This document shows, in pieces, positions 1 to 7,589 of a stretch of 26,853 nucleotides of DNA; position 1 is the stretch's first letter; every line of letters begins with the position of its first letter. A model generated the notes under the pieces. The model made no database searches, had not been told where the DNA came from, and was given only the letters and a program-made list of their open reading frames with translations. A program made the translations under genes and the position numbers. Location of the stretch: assembly GCA_937876385.1 (NCBI GenBank), contig CALFHQ010000948.1, forward strand, positions 1 through 26,853. The letters run 5' to 3'. Source of the stretch: an uncultured Pseudomonadota bacterium (GTDB taxonomy: Bacteria; Myxococcota_A; UBA9042; CAIXZC01).

Positions 1-25
1 CTTCTGGGGGCGAGGTTCAGAGGGG

Positions 26-1732
26 GTGGTGAGACGCAAAGCGTTTCTTGTTCCGCTATTGGGGGCGGTGGTTTTGCTGGGATTGGGTCCACGACTGGGC
101 TTTGTGAGCACCGCTTTCCCCTTGGAAGCGGAGTTGTCTCTTCAGGTTCAGTTGAACGGAGTTGTTTTGCGGGCGACCCCCGGTGGGCGAGCCGAGAAGC
201 GGCTGGAGCGACTGGCAGACGAGGTACAATTTCGTCGTTATCAAGTGATGGAGTTGTTTGAGCTGACTCCAGACGAGGCGCCGGAAGTTACCGTGTTCGT
301 GTACGACTCTCCCTGGCAGAAGGAACGCCTGATGGGAGCGCACCGAACTTCCATCACCAAGCCGTGGCGTCGGGAGATTCATATTCACGCTCACGAGACC
401 CCGAACTCCCTCATTGCCCACGAGTTGGTTCATGCGTTGCTCTCTAAGATTCCCGATTCGCCCCTGGGGATTCCCGCCAGGTTGTGGCTCTTGCCCGAGG
501 CGGGGCTCATCGAGGGTGCGGCCGTAGCCGTGGAGCGTGCCGGCGGACGGTACACCACCCACGAGTGGGCCAGAGCGGTTCGGGATTTGGGATTGCGTCC
601 TCCCCTTCCCGACTTGATGAAGGGGATGGCTTTCTGGAGCTATCCGGGTCCCGTTGCATACAACACGTGCGGTTCCTTCGTTCGATTTCTTCTGGAGCGC
701 TATGGAGGCTCCTCGTTCAAGAAGGTATACGGCGGTGCTTCCTGGTCCCAAGCCTACGGCAAGTCGTTGGAGACCCTGGCCGCAGAGTGGGATGGGTACC
801 TTGACCAGTTGGAGGTTGACGCTGGGGCGATGGAGTACGCTCGCTTCCTGTTCTCCCAGAAGTCGGTTTTCGAGCGCTCGTGTCCCTACGTCGGAGGGCG
901 TTGCTTGAAGCGGGCGTACATGGCCGCTTCCAGTGGGGATGTTCCTGCGCTTTTTGGGGCGACCAAGATGGGGTTGAGAGCGACGAACGAAGAACCGAAC
1001 CTGGCTCGAGCCTTTGTGGATCTCGCCATCATCGTGGGGGAATTGGAGTTGGCCAGGGATTTGTGGGTTGCTGCATTTCTCCGAGGACCCACGTGCGACT
1101 CAGTGTCTGGACCGTGGAGCCTGGTGGATTGCCGATTCTCCCAGGCGCTGGGCGCCGTCGTTCTGATGCGCTGGGGCGATCTCCTCTGGTTGGCAGGGGA
1201 AGACGGCAAGGCGGCGGAAGTATATGAGACACTTTGGGAGGGAGAGAGTCGCCAGGTTCTGGAGCACGTCCTCTCTTGGAGACTTCAGTTGGTGTCAACC
1301 GGCGATCTGGATGAGGACTCGCGGCGTCTGGTGTGTGGTCTTTGGCATCCCCGGGAATCCGATGGACTGTTCAGGGCCCTGTTGGAGCGAACCGGGGAAG
1401 GGCAGGAACCCGAGCCGCTCACAGTCTTGCTTGGGCTGACCCTCCTGAAGCGACCCGACTGGACCCTCCAGGGGTTGTCCCTCTTGTCCCATGTGGATTT
1501 GGACAAAGCGGTCCCAGAGGCCCAGCGAGTTGACGTGTTGCTGGAAGTCGCCTATGGACACTATTTCGCCGGTGACCTCAAGGGTGCCGGTGAATACTTA
1601 GAGCAGTGTGGGCGGTTGAAGACGAGTCGACTACAGGAAGAGGCGATTGCCGATCTGGCACAGCGCAGGCGATGGCACACCTCTGGCGTGTCGTTGCACC
1701 CATCCAATCCTGTTGTTGAGAATCAGGAGTAG
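26..1732 (+). CDS. Membrane-anchored putative zinc metallopeptidase (HELVH, peptidase MA-like) with helical C-terminus
   Basis: The 568-residue protein begins with a basic N-terminus and a hydrophobic stretch (residues 6-30) that acts as a signal anchor or signal peptide, so the rest should lie in the periplasm or outside. HELVH at residues 132-136, followed by Glu163 in an LIEGAA context, gives the HExxH...E zinc-ligand pattern of gluzincin/peptidase-MA-like enzymes. The motif is direct; activity and substrate are inferred. Residues ~320-550 are helical and TPR-like, suggesting a protein-binding tail. The start used is GTG at 26, just after an AGGGGG stretch. The frame stays open to the window edge, so a longer N-terminus cannot be excluded. 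The gene converges on rpsT with 28 bases between stop codons and no clear terminator. Confidence 0.72.
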   Translation: MVRRKAFLVPLLGAVVLLGLGPRLGFVSTAFPLEAELSLQVQLNGVVLRATPGGRAEKRLERLADEVQFRRYQVMELFELTPDEAPEVTVFVYDSPWQKERLMGAHRTSITKPWRREIHIHAHETPNSLIAHELVHALLSKIPDSPLGIPARLWLLPEAGLIEGAAVAVERAGGRYTTHEWARAVRDLGLRPPLPDLMKGMAFWSYPGPVAYNTCGSFVRFLLERYGGSSFKKVYGGASWSQAYGKSLETLAAEWDGYLDQLEVDAGAMEYARFLFSQKSVFERSCPYVGGRCLKRAYMAASSGDVPALFGATKMGLRATNEEPNLARAFVDLAIIVGELELARDLWVAAFLRGPTCDSVSGPWSLVDCRFSQALGAVVLMRWGDLLWLAGEDGKAAEVYETLWEGESRQVLEHVLSWRLQLVSTGDLDEDSRRLVCGLWHPRESDGLFRALLERTGEGQEPEPLTVLLGLTLLKRPDWTLQGLSLLSHVDLDKAVPEAQRVDVLLEVAYGHYFAGDLKGAGEYLEQCGRLKTSRLQEEAIADLAQRRRWHTSGVSLHPSNPVVENQE

Positions 1733-1760
1733 AAACCAGCGGAAAGGGGCGAGCCGATTG

Positions 1761-2024
1761 CTATTTCTTGACGCCGTCCAGAGCCTTGGACAGGCGGGAT
1801 ACGTATCGGCCGGCTCGGTTCTTCGGGATGATCCCTTTGCCACGGACTTTGTCCACCGTGGAGATAGCCAACTTCAACATGGATTCGGCTTCTTTGCTGC
1901 CGGCTTCAACGGCGTTCAGGGCTTTGGCCATCACGGTTTTCACCGTCGTGCGGTAGTGACTGTTCCGCAATCGGTGGTTCAAGCTCTGACGATGTCTTTT
2001 CAACGCGGACTTATGATTCGCCAT
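1761..2024 (-). CDS. rpsT: 30S ribosomal protein S20
   Basis: The 87-residue product starts MANHKSALKRHRQ and ends in a basic helix, matching the length and the highly conserved N-terminus of bacterial S20, a primary 16S rRNA-binding protein of the small subunit. The ATG is preceded by a strong AAGGAGA ribosome-binding site 6 bases upstream. It is monocistronic here: a strong promoter lies 37-65 bases upstream and neighbours on both sides are on the other strand. This is the only core translation gene in the window and marks the region as chromosomal. Confidence 0.97.
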   Translation of the reverse strand: MANHKSALKRHRQSLNHRLRNSHYRTTVKTVMAKALNAVEAGSKEAESMLKLAISTVDKVRGKGIIPKNRAGRYVSRLSKALDGVKK

Positions 2025-2060
2025 ATTGATCTCTCCTTACACTCCAAAAAAGGCCCAGAA

Positions 2061-2089
2061 GCAATACCACTGAGGGAGTTTCTTGTCAA
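2061..2089 (-). promoter_or_regulatory. Sigma-70-type promoter of rpsT
   Basis: Read on the minus strand, a perfect TTGACA (2084-2089) is followed after 17 bases by TATTGC (2061-2066). A TGG just before the latter makes an extended -10 element. It sits directly upstream of the S20 ribosome-binding site, as expected for a strongly expressed ribosomal protein gene. Confidence 0.65.
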
Positions 2090-2123
2090 GGGTTTTGACG
2101 CAGAGCATGAGGTGCCTGGACGC

Positions 2124-2153
2124 TTGACCTCGCGGCACAGCGGGTGATACAAC
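2124..2153 (+). promoter_or_regulatory. Candidate promoter of the GYF/TonB-like gene
   Basis: TTGACC (2124-2129, 5 of 6 consensus) and TACAAC (2148-2153, 4 of 6) are separated by 18 bases. Transcription would start near 2160, which leaves too little leader for the GTG at 2166 and favours the ATG at 2181. It lies back-to-back with the rpsT promoter. Confidence 0.4.
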
Positions 2154-2180
2154 CGAGGGGCACAAGTGAGGTCGTTGGCC

Positions 2181-3227
2181 ATGTCGTTTGAATTGCCCAA
2201 GAAATTCGAGGAAAACACCCGCTGGACCTACTCCCAGGAAGGGGTAGAGTACGGTCCCTTCTCGGCACCAGAGATTCTCGAACTTCTCAAGAAGAGGGAG
2301 ATGGCTCTGGATGCTGTGGTGACGGAGTTGGAGTCTGGGCGGGTGTGCCCTGTGACAGACGTTCGACCGTTTGCTCAGTACATCGCCATTCTCCTCGATC
2401 GGTACAGCGAGCAGAAGGCGGATGCCGAGTTAAGAGAGGAGGCGGATAAGCTTGCCAGCGGAAAGAAGCGTCTCCTTCCGATCCTGGTGGTGGTAGGTGG
2501 AGTGCTCATCGCCGGTGCCGCTGTGGTGCTTTTGAATCCGGGGTTGTTTGGGAGTGGTTCCAAGGGCTCTCGGGAGACCCAGAAGGGAGCGAAGAAAGAG
2601 GTTGTGGCTGACGTTGTCTCCGAGGCCGATGTGGCAGTGGCACCGGAGCCTGAATTGGCTATCGCAGAGCCTGAGTCGGAAGAAGCGATGCTGGAGCGAG
2701 TTGCTCGAGAGCGTGCATTGGAGAGGGCCCAGCAGAAACATGTGGCGCTTCCTTCGGCCGAGGAACTCACTGGGCGGGATGTCCTCGCCGTTGAGGAAGC
2801 CCCTGATTTGCCCCGCGCCAAGGTGGTGAAGATCGGCAAGACTGAACCCAGTAGAAAGACGGAAGGGGAGACATCGCAGGCCGCGGGGAGCGGGGGAACC
2901 CAGGTGACCACCATTGACTTCACCGTAGAAGAGGATGAAGGGGAGGAGCGGGTGGCAAGTGCCAAACGTCGACTGACCAAGGCGCTGCAGCAGTGTGTGG
3001 ACGGCATGGTGAGAAATCACGACGATGTCTCTGAGGTCCAAGTGCGAATGACGGCGGTGCTGCTGTTGAACGGACGAATCAAGAAGCGCTCTCTCTCGCT
3101 GAATCCCGCCCGGCATGCTTCGGAAGTATCTATCTGTATGGCGACTGCGTTGCCTGCGCTGTCCCTGCCTCCCCTCTCAGACGGCAAGGAAGAGACCATC
3201 CAGATCATGGTGCAATCAAGTGACTGA
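2181..3227 (+). CDS. GYF_2-domain protein with one membrane segment and TonB/AgmX-like C-terminus
   Basis: The 348-residue protein has three parts. Residues 14-65 (RWTYSQEGVEYGPFS and following) match the GYF_2/DUF4339 fold, with an aromatic-rich strand, a GPFS turn and an EIxxLL helix. Residues 98-119 form one membrane helix. Residues ~260-348 resemble the TonB-like C-terminal domain found in AgmX/PglI proteins of myxobacteria, with a conserved Cys pair (QQCVDGM, SICMATAL). The linker is rich in Ala, Glu and Val. Topology would put the GYF domain in the cytoplasm and the C-terminus in the periplasm. In Myxococcus such proteins belong to motility or envelope-spanning machinery; that role here is inference. 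ATG 2181 is chosen (GTGAGG upstream, promoter position); GTG 2166 would add five residues. Confidence 0.7.
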   Translation: MSFELPKKFEENTRWTYSQEGVEYGPFSAPEILELLKKREMALDAVVTELESGRVCPVTDVRPFAQYIAILLDRYSEQKADAELREEADKLASGKKRLLPILVVVGGVLIAGAAVVLLNPGLFGSGSKGSRETQKGAKKEVVADVVSEADVAVAPEPELAIAEPESEEAMLERVARERALERAQQKHVALPSAEELTGRDVLAVEEAPDLPRAKVVKIGKTEPSRKTEGETSQAAGSGGTQVTTIDFTVEEDEGEERVASAKRRLTKALQQCVDGMVRNHDDVSEVQVRMTAVLLLNGRIKKRSLSLNPARHASEVSICMATALPALSLPPLSDGKEETIQIMVQSSD

Positions 3228-3246
3228 CTGAAGTCGTTTGAGGGTT

Positions 3247-3723
3247 CTATCGGTTCTCTTTCCAGGTCCAGAGAAGGTTGGCAGCGAAGTTCCAACTCAT
3301 GGCTGCGCCAATTCCGATGCAAGCAGCAATGAGATCGTCGATGTTCCGAGTTCTTCCCAGCATTTCGAAGTTCCCCAGAAGAACCAGACCGCTTTTGTGC
3401 AACATCCAGTTGATTAGAGCGAAGGCTCCCCAATTGATTCCGAATCCGACGAAGCTCACCATGTGAAATCGATAGAAGCGGATGGTGAAGGGGCTGGCGC
3501 TTCGACGATCTCGAAACGTCCACAGGTCGTTGAGGAGGAAATTCGTGATGATGGAGATCTCCACAGAGAAGGCGTAGGCAGCATTCTCTGCCCAGAGGTT
3601 GTGGCGCAGATCAAGTCCCCGGCTCATCAGCCAGTAAATTCCCAGGTTCACCAGAACGCCCGAGCTTCCCACAACGGCGAACTTGAGGAACCGCTTTGTT
3701 ACGTCAAGAACCGAACCGTTCAT
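3247..3723 (-). CDS. GtrA-family membrane protein
   Basis: The 158-residue protein has four hydrophobic segments and the family hallmarks: RFLKFAVVGSSGVLVN at the N-terminus, a central NFLLNDLWTFRDR, and a terminal WNFAANLLWTWKENR. GtrA proteins are thought to flip or assist polyprenyl-linked sugars for glycosylation of surface polysaccharides or teichoic acids. The donor here is unknown because no glycosyltransferase lies nearby. The ATG at 3723 overlaps the threonine aldolase stop in an ATGA, so translation is probably coupled. A longer upstream reading of the same frame gives only basic non-membrane sequence. Confidence 0.88.
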   Translation of the reverse strand: MNGSVLDVTKRFLKFAVVGSSGVLVNLGIYWLMSRGLDLRHNLWAENAAYAFSVEISIITNFLLNDLWTFRDRRSASPFTIRFYRFHMVSFVGFGINWGAFALINWMLHKSGLVLLGNFEMLGRTRNIDDLIAACIGIGAAMSWNFAANLLWTWKENR

Positions 3724-4736
3724 TGCATCGCCTGGATGGTGGTGAGGGTCTTTTCGATGTCGTCGGAATCGACGTCCAGGTGGGTGACGCATCGAACGAC
3801 CCCCGGGCGAACCACCGACATAAGAATCCCGTTTTGGGAGAGTGCGCTGACGAGTTCATTGGCTCTCTCTGTCTCAAAGTAGAGCATGTTGGTTTCGACG
3901 TCGTTTAGAACCGAAAGTCCGCAGCGCTCCTGGAGTCCCTGGGCCAGCTTCTTCGCATTGCCGTGATCTTCCGTCAGGCGATGGAAGTTGTTGTCCATGG
4001 CAAAGAGGGCACCGGCGGCCAGGATGCCGGCCTGTCGCCAGCTTCCACCCAGCATGTGGCGGTAGTGCCAGGCCCGCTCAATGTCCTCGGCGGACCCCAC
4101 CAAAGCAGAGCCCACGGGGGCACCCATTCCCTTCGAGAAGCAAACCGACACTGTGTTGAAGGGGGCTGCAAATTCCGCCATGGAGTGACCGCTGGCTGCG
4201 GCAGCATTCCAGAGACGAGCGCCGTCCATGTGGGTGCGCATGTTGTGTCTTCGTGCGACGGCGGAGATGGCTTTCAGGGTCTCCAGTGGAACCACCGTTC
4301 CTCCCCCCCGATTGTGCGTATTCTCCACCAGAATGGCCCGCTGCCTGGCTCGATAGTAAACCGGCTCATAGATGGCTGCTTCCACCGCTGCCGGGTCCAT
4401 AACACCCGCCTTGCCGGCCACGGGCTTGAACAGAACTCCTGAAAAGGTGCCGCTTCCTCCGGCTTCGTAGTGGAGCGGGTGGGCGTCCTTCTCGATGATG
4501 ATCTCGTCACCGGCTTCCGAGCACAGACGAATGGCCAGGGTGTTGGCCATGGTGCCCGTGGGTACGTACAGAGCCGCTTCTTTGCCCAGCAGTCGTGCAA
4601 CCGTTGCTTCCAACTTCAGCACGGTGGGGTCTTCGTTGTAGACCACATCCCCGACGGCTGCATCGAGCATTGCTTCTCGCATGGCTTTGCTCGGTCGGGT
4701 GACTGTGTCGCTTCTAAGGTCGATGATTTCGTGCAT
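3720..4736 (-). CDS. ltaE: Low-specificity L-threonine aldolase
   Basis: The 338-residue PLP enzyme of the beta-eliminating lyase fold cleaves L-threonine or L-allo-threonine to glycine and acetaldehyde. Diagnostic features are the N-terminal DLRSDTVTRP, NTHNRGGG (139-146), HMDGARLWNAA with Asp171 for the PLP ring nitrogen, and FSKGMGAPVGS with Lys202 as the Schiff-base lysine. Length and motifs are complete, so the enzyme should be active. The start is ATG 4736, with GAGGA seven bases upstream, rather than TTG 4742. It forms a two-gene unit with the GtrA gene through an ATGA overlap. Confidence 0.93.
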   Translation of the reverse strand: MHEIIDLRSDTVTRPSKAMREAMLDAAVGDVVYNEDPTVLKLEATVARLLGKEAALYVPTGTMANTLAIRLCSEAGDEIIIEKDAHPLHYEAGGSGTFSGVLFKPVAGKAGVMDPAAVEAAIYEPVYYRARQRAILVENTHNRGGGTVVPLETLKAISAVARRHNMRTHMDGARLWNAAAASGHSMAEFAAPFNTVSVCFSKGMGAPVGSALVGSAEDIERAWHYRHMLGGSWRQAGILAAGALFAMDNNFHRLTEDHGNAKKLAQGLQERCGLSVLNDVETNMLYFETERANELVSALSQNGILMSVVRPGVVRCVTHLDVDSDDIEKTLTTIQAMQ

Positions 4737-4762
4737 GTTCAAGTCCTCGACGTTTCTTCACC

Positions 4763-4776
4763 CCTTGTCGACAAGG
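4763..4776. promoter_or_regulatory. 14-bp perfect palindrome upstream of ltaE (candidate operator)
   Basis: CCTTGTCGACAAGG is a perfect palindrome 26 bases upstream of the ltaE ATG, within the 142-base gap after the HD-GYP gene. Its position suits a dimeric repressor site. No cognate regulator is identified. Confidence 0.35.
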
Positions 4777-4878
4777 CTAAGGGGGACGATGGTCTAACCG
4801 GGAGTCGTACCCTGGCGGCTCCGGTTTGGACACTGTTCTAGCACAACATGAGTCGAGGGACGAGTTTTTCCGGCAGGT

Positions 4879-6069
4879 TCAGGAAGCCTGTTCTTCTCTG
4901 AGTTGAGCAATTCTGGTCGCTTCCCAATCGTCCAGAGGGGACTTCGGGTGGGGAGGCAGATTGTCCCCTCGGGTGAACTGTACCGTCGGAGGGCCGTCTT
5001 CGTAACGCTGCATGATGGCGACGACGACGTCCCAGTTCTCCAGGTGTGTGTCCACGAGCAGGGGGTCGAAATGCTCACCCCGCTGCTCCTCGATGATCTG
5101 CCGAGCCATCGGCAGGGGGTAGGCGTTCTTGTATACCCGTTTGGTGGTCAAGGCATCGAAGACGTCAGCCAGCGCAACGATTCGAGCTTCCAGAGGGATG
5201 TCGTAGCCCTTGAGCCCCAGTGGGTAGCCCTTGCCGTTGAACTTTTCGTGGTGACACAAGGCGATGTTCTTCGCCATGACGTCGGCTCGGGCCAACTCCA
5301 GCATCTCGTATCCCATGACGGTGTGACGCTTCATCGACTCAAACTCTTCGCTGGTCAACTCACCCGGCTTTTTGAGGAGGTCGTCGGGGATTCCCACTTT
5401 GCCGACGTCGTGAAGGGATGCGTACCGTCGAATCTTGAGGATCTGTTCCCCCGGGAGCTTCATAGCCAAGGCCAACAACTCGGAATATGCGCACACCCTC
5501 ATGATGTGGTTTCCGGTGTCGGAGTCGTTGAGTGCGTTGGCCTTCTCAAGGGAGGACACGACCCCCACCGTGATATCTTCAAGTTCCTGGGTCCGGTCAC
5601 GGACCTGGCCTTCCAGCAACAGCTTCTGGTCCGAAAGAGCCAGGTTCGTCTCTTCCAGGCGGTCGCCCATGAACTTGATGCGCATCAGGGAGCGGACCCT
5701 GGCTCGAACCTCGAGGGGGTGGAACGGCTTCGTGATGTAGTCGTCGGCCCCGGCATCCAGTCCGGCGACGATGTGATCTACTCCGTCAAGACCTGTCACC
5801 ATGACCACAGGGATGCGCTTGTGCGTTGGAGAGCGTCGAATCTGCCGACACACTTCGTAGCCGTCCATGTCGGGCATCATGATGTCGAGGAGCACGAGAT
5901 CCGGGGGGCAGTCTCCCTTCTCCAGGAGGGTGATGAGTTCTTGCCCGGTGCGGAATGTCCGCAGCTCGTACGGCTCGTCCCGGAACGTTGCCTTCATGAT
6001 GAAGAGGTTGGCTTCCTCATCATCGGCGATGTAAATAACGGGCTTTTGCTCCAGATTTTCCAATAGCAT
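4879..6069 (-). CDS. Two-component response regulator with HD-GYP cyclic-di-GMP phosphodiesterase domain
   Basis: The 396-residue protein has an N-terminal receiver (acidic pair Asp16/Asp17, phospho-acceptor Asp62 in LLDIMMPDMDG, Thr92, Lys114 in ITKPF), a linker helix, and an HD-GYP domain from about residue 165. The metal-binding His220-Asp221 lies in LHDVGKVGIPD; HH and the GYP loop follow in CHHEKFNGKGYP, then ALADVFDALTT. All key residues are present, so it should hydrolyse c-di-GMP under phosphorylation control. Such RpfG-type regulators affect motility, biofilm and predation. No histidine kinase is nearby. The start is ATG 6069, with GGAGG five bases upstream. The longer frame to 6144 runs back through the promoter and is rejected. 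Confidence 0.93.
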   Translation of the reverse strand: MLLENLEQKPVIYIADDEEANLFIMKATFRDEPYELRTFRTGQELITLLEKGDCPPDLVLLDIMMPDMDGYEVCRQIRRSPTHKRIPVVMVTGLDGVDHIVAGLDAGADDYITKPFHPLEVRARVRSLMRIKFMGDRLEETNLALSDQKLLLEGQVRDRTQELEDITVGVVSSLEKANALNDSDTGNHIMRVCAYSELLALAMKLPGEQILKIRRYASLHDVGKVGIPDDLLKKPGELTSEEFESMKRHTVMGYEMLELARADVMAKNIALCHHEKFNGKGYPLGLKGYDIPLEARIVALADVFDALTTKRVYKNAYPLPMARQIIEEQRGEHFDPLLVDTHLENWDVVVAIMQRYEDGPPTVQFTRGDNLPPHPKSPLDDWEATRIAQLREEQAS

Positions 6070-6105
6070 CACCGCCTCCTCAATCGCACCCAATCCAACC
6101 CGCCC

Positions 6106-6135
6106 ATCATACCCCCGAGTCGGCGATCCTGACAA
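6106..6135 (-). promoter_or_regulatory. Sigma-70-type promoter of the HD-GYP regulator
   Basis: On the minus strand TTGTCA (6130-6135) is followed after 18 bases by TATGAT (6106-6111), each 5 of 6 to consensus. It lies 37 bases upstream of the ATG at 6069. The regulator therefore has its own housekeeping promoter and need not depend on read-through from the sigma-54 activator gene. Confidence 0.62.
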
Positions 6136-6187
6136 GGAAATCACCCCTTTCCCGGTGTGTGGGCCTGCAAGGGTTCCGCAGATTTCC

Positions 6188-7567
6188 CTATTTGGCTTGG
6201 GTGGTGTGATAGATCTGGTGCTTTTTCAGCAGGTTGCGCAGGTGCTTTCGATCCAGGCCGGCGATCCGTGCCGCCAGCGAGAGGTTCTGGCGGGATTCGA
6301 TCATCAACCGTTCGAGGTAGTGCATTTCGAACTCGTCGACGACGTCCTCTTTGGCTTCGGAGAAGGGGGGAAGATCCCCGGAAACGGTCGGAGTCGAATC
6401 CTCCGAGGCGGGTTGCTCCGACAGAGGGGAGACCAGGGAGTGAAGAATGGGCTCAGAGGTCAGCGCCACCTCCCGCTGAAGGATGTTGACCAACTCTCGT
6501 ACGTTGCCGGGCATCGCATGCCCTCGAAGCGCTCCCAGGAAGTCCGAGGTGACCTCTGTTACGCACAGAGTGCCATCCCCTTTGCGGTTGAAGGGGGCGG
6601 TGTGGAGGATATGGTGGACCAGCTCCTGGATATCCTCTGTGCGTTCTCGAAGGGGTGGGATGAATACCGGGACGACATTCAAGCGATAGAACAGGTCGGC
6701 TCGAAACCGCCCGGAATCAACCATCTCCTGGAGGGGGCGATTGGTCGCTGACAAGATTCGAAGGTCCAGGGAGGTCTCGGTTCCTGAGCCGATTCTTCGA
6801 ACCACGCCGGTTTCCAGAACTCGAAGCAACTTCGGCTGCAATTCCAGAGGCAACTCTCCCACTTCGTCCAGGAAGATGGTGCCTCCGTTCCCCTGCTCGA
6901 AGAGTCCCTTTCGCACGGCGATAGCACCAGAGAAGGCTCCCTTTTCGTGTCCAAACAGTTCGCTCTCCATGAGTGCTGGAGGGATGGCGCTGCAATCCAC
7001 CACCACAAAGGGGCGGTTGCTTCGTTTGGAGTGGGCGTGGACAGAGCGAGCGACGACATCCTTGCCCGTCCCTGTCTCTCCCTGAATCAGGATCGGGGCG
7101 TCGGTGGCAGAGACTCGCTCCAGGATGTTGAACAGCCTGCGCATGGCGTCCGACTGCCCCACCAGAAGCTCGAAGCGGCTGTTCTCCGAAGGCATTGATG
7201 GGATCAACTCGAGGTCCGGAGTCCACGCCAGTCGCTGCTCCCCCAACTCGATGGTTACCCCGGGGGAAAGGAGCCCTTCTCGAATCCTCACGCCGTTGAT
7301 GGCGGTGCCGTTGGTGCTTCCTTTGTCCCGCAAGACGAGTTCAGAGCCCATGCGGACGATTTCAGCGTGCAGTCTGGAGACGGTATCGTCTTCAAGGTGC
7401 ACATCGCACTGCGGGTGGCTTCCGAAGGACACGGGGGTGGATGCAAACTCCCAGGATTTTCCGGTGGTGAGGCAACGCAACTCGAATACGGGCACCACAG
7501 TCGGTCGCGGCCCTGCCAGGGTTCGAGTCTTGTCAATCCACGAATTGTCGGGGGTGTGTGTCACCAT
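6188..7567 (-). CDS. FHA-domain sigma-54-dependent transcriptional activator
   Basis: The 459-residue protein has an N-terminal FHA domain (about residues 28-115; GSHPQCDVHLEDDTVSRLHAEI and GSTNGTAINGV), which binds phosphothreonine. An AAA+ sigma-54 interaction domain follows (Walker A GETGTGKD 163-170; Walker B IFLDEVGELP 231-240; RFRADLFYRLNVV). The C-terminus is a Fis-type helix-turn-helix (AARIAGLDRKHLRNLLKKH). FHA activators are typical of myxobacteria, where Ser/Thr kinases control them. The sigma-54 contact loop reads GAFSGA instead of GAFTGA (residues 210-215). It lies 22 bases after the secreted dockerin-like gene on the same strand, so it is probably cotranscribed with the cohesin/dockerin pair and may regulate it. 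The start is ATG 7567. Confidence 0.94.
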   Translation of the reverse strand: MVTHTPDNSWIDKTRTLAGPRPTVVPVFELRCLTTGKSWEFASTPVSFGSHPQCDVHLEDDTVSRLHAEIVRMGSELVLRDKGSTNGTAINGVRIREGLLSPGVTIELGEQRLAWTPDLELIPSMPSENSRFELLVGQSDAMRRLFNILERVSATDAPILIQGETGTGKDVVARSVHAHSKRSNRPFVVVDCSAIPPALMESELFGHEKGAFSGAIAVRKGLFEQGNGGTIFLDEVGELPLELQPKLLRVLETGVVRRIGSGTETSLDLRILSATNRPLQEMVDSGRFRADLFYRLNVVPVFIPPLRERTEDIQELVHHILHTAPFNRKGDGTLCVTEVTSDFLGALRGHAMPGNVRELVNILQREVALTSEPILHSLVSPLSEQPASEDSTPTVSGDLPPFSEAKEDVVDEFEMHYLERLMIESRQNLSLAARIAGLDRKHLRNLLKKHQIYHTTQAK

Positions 7568-7589
7568 CCTCGATCCTGAGAAAGGGGGA

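Noticed and set aside
1647..2147. Plus-strand open frame opposite rpsT
   Set aside because: It overlaps the conserved ribosomal gene completely and encodes no recognisable domain.
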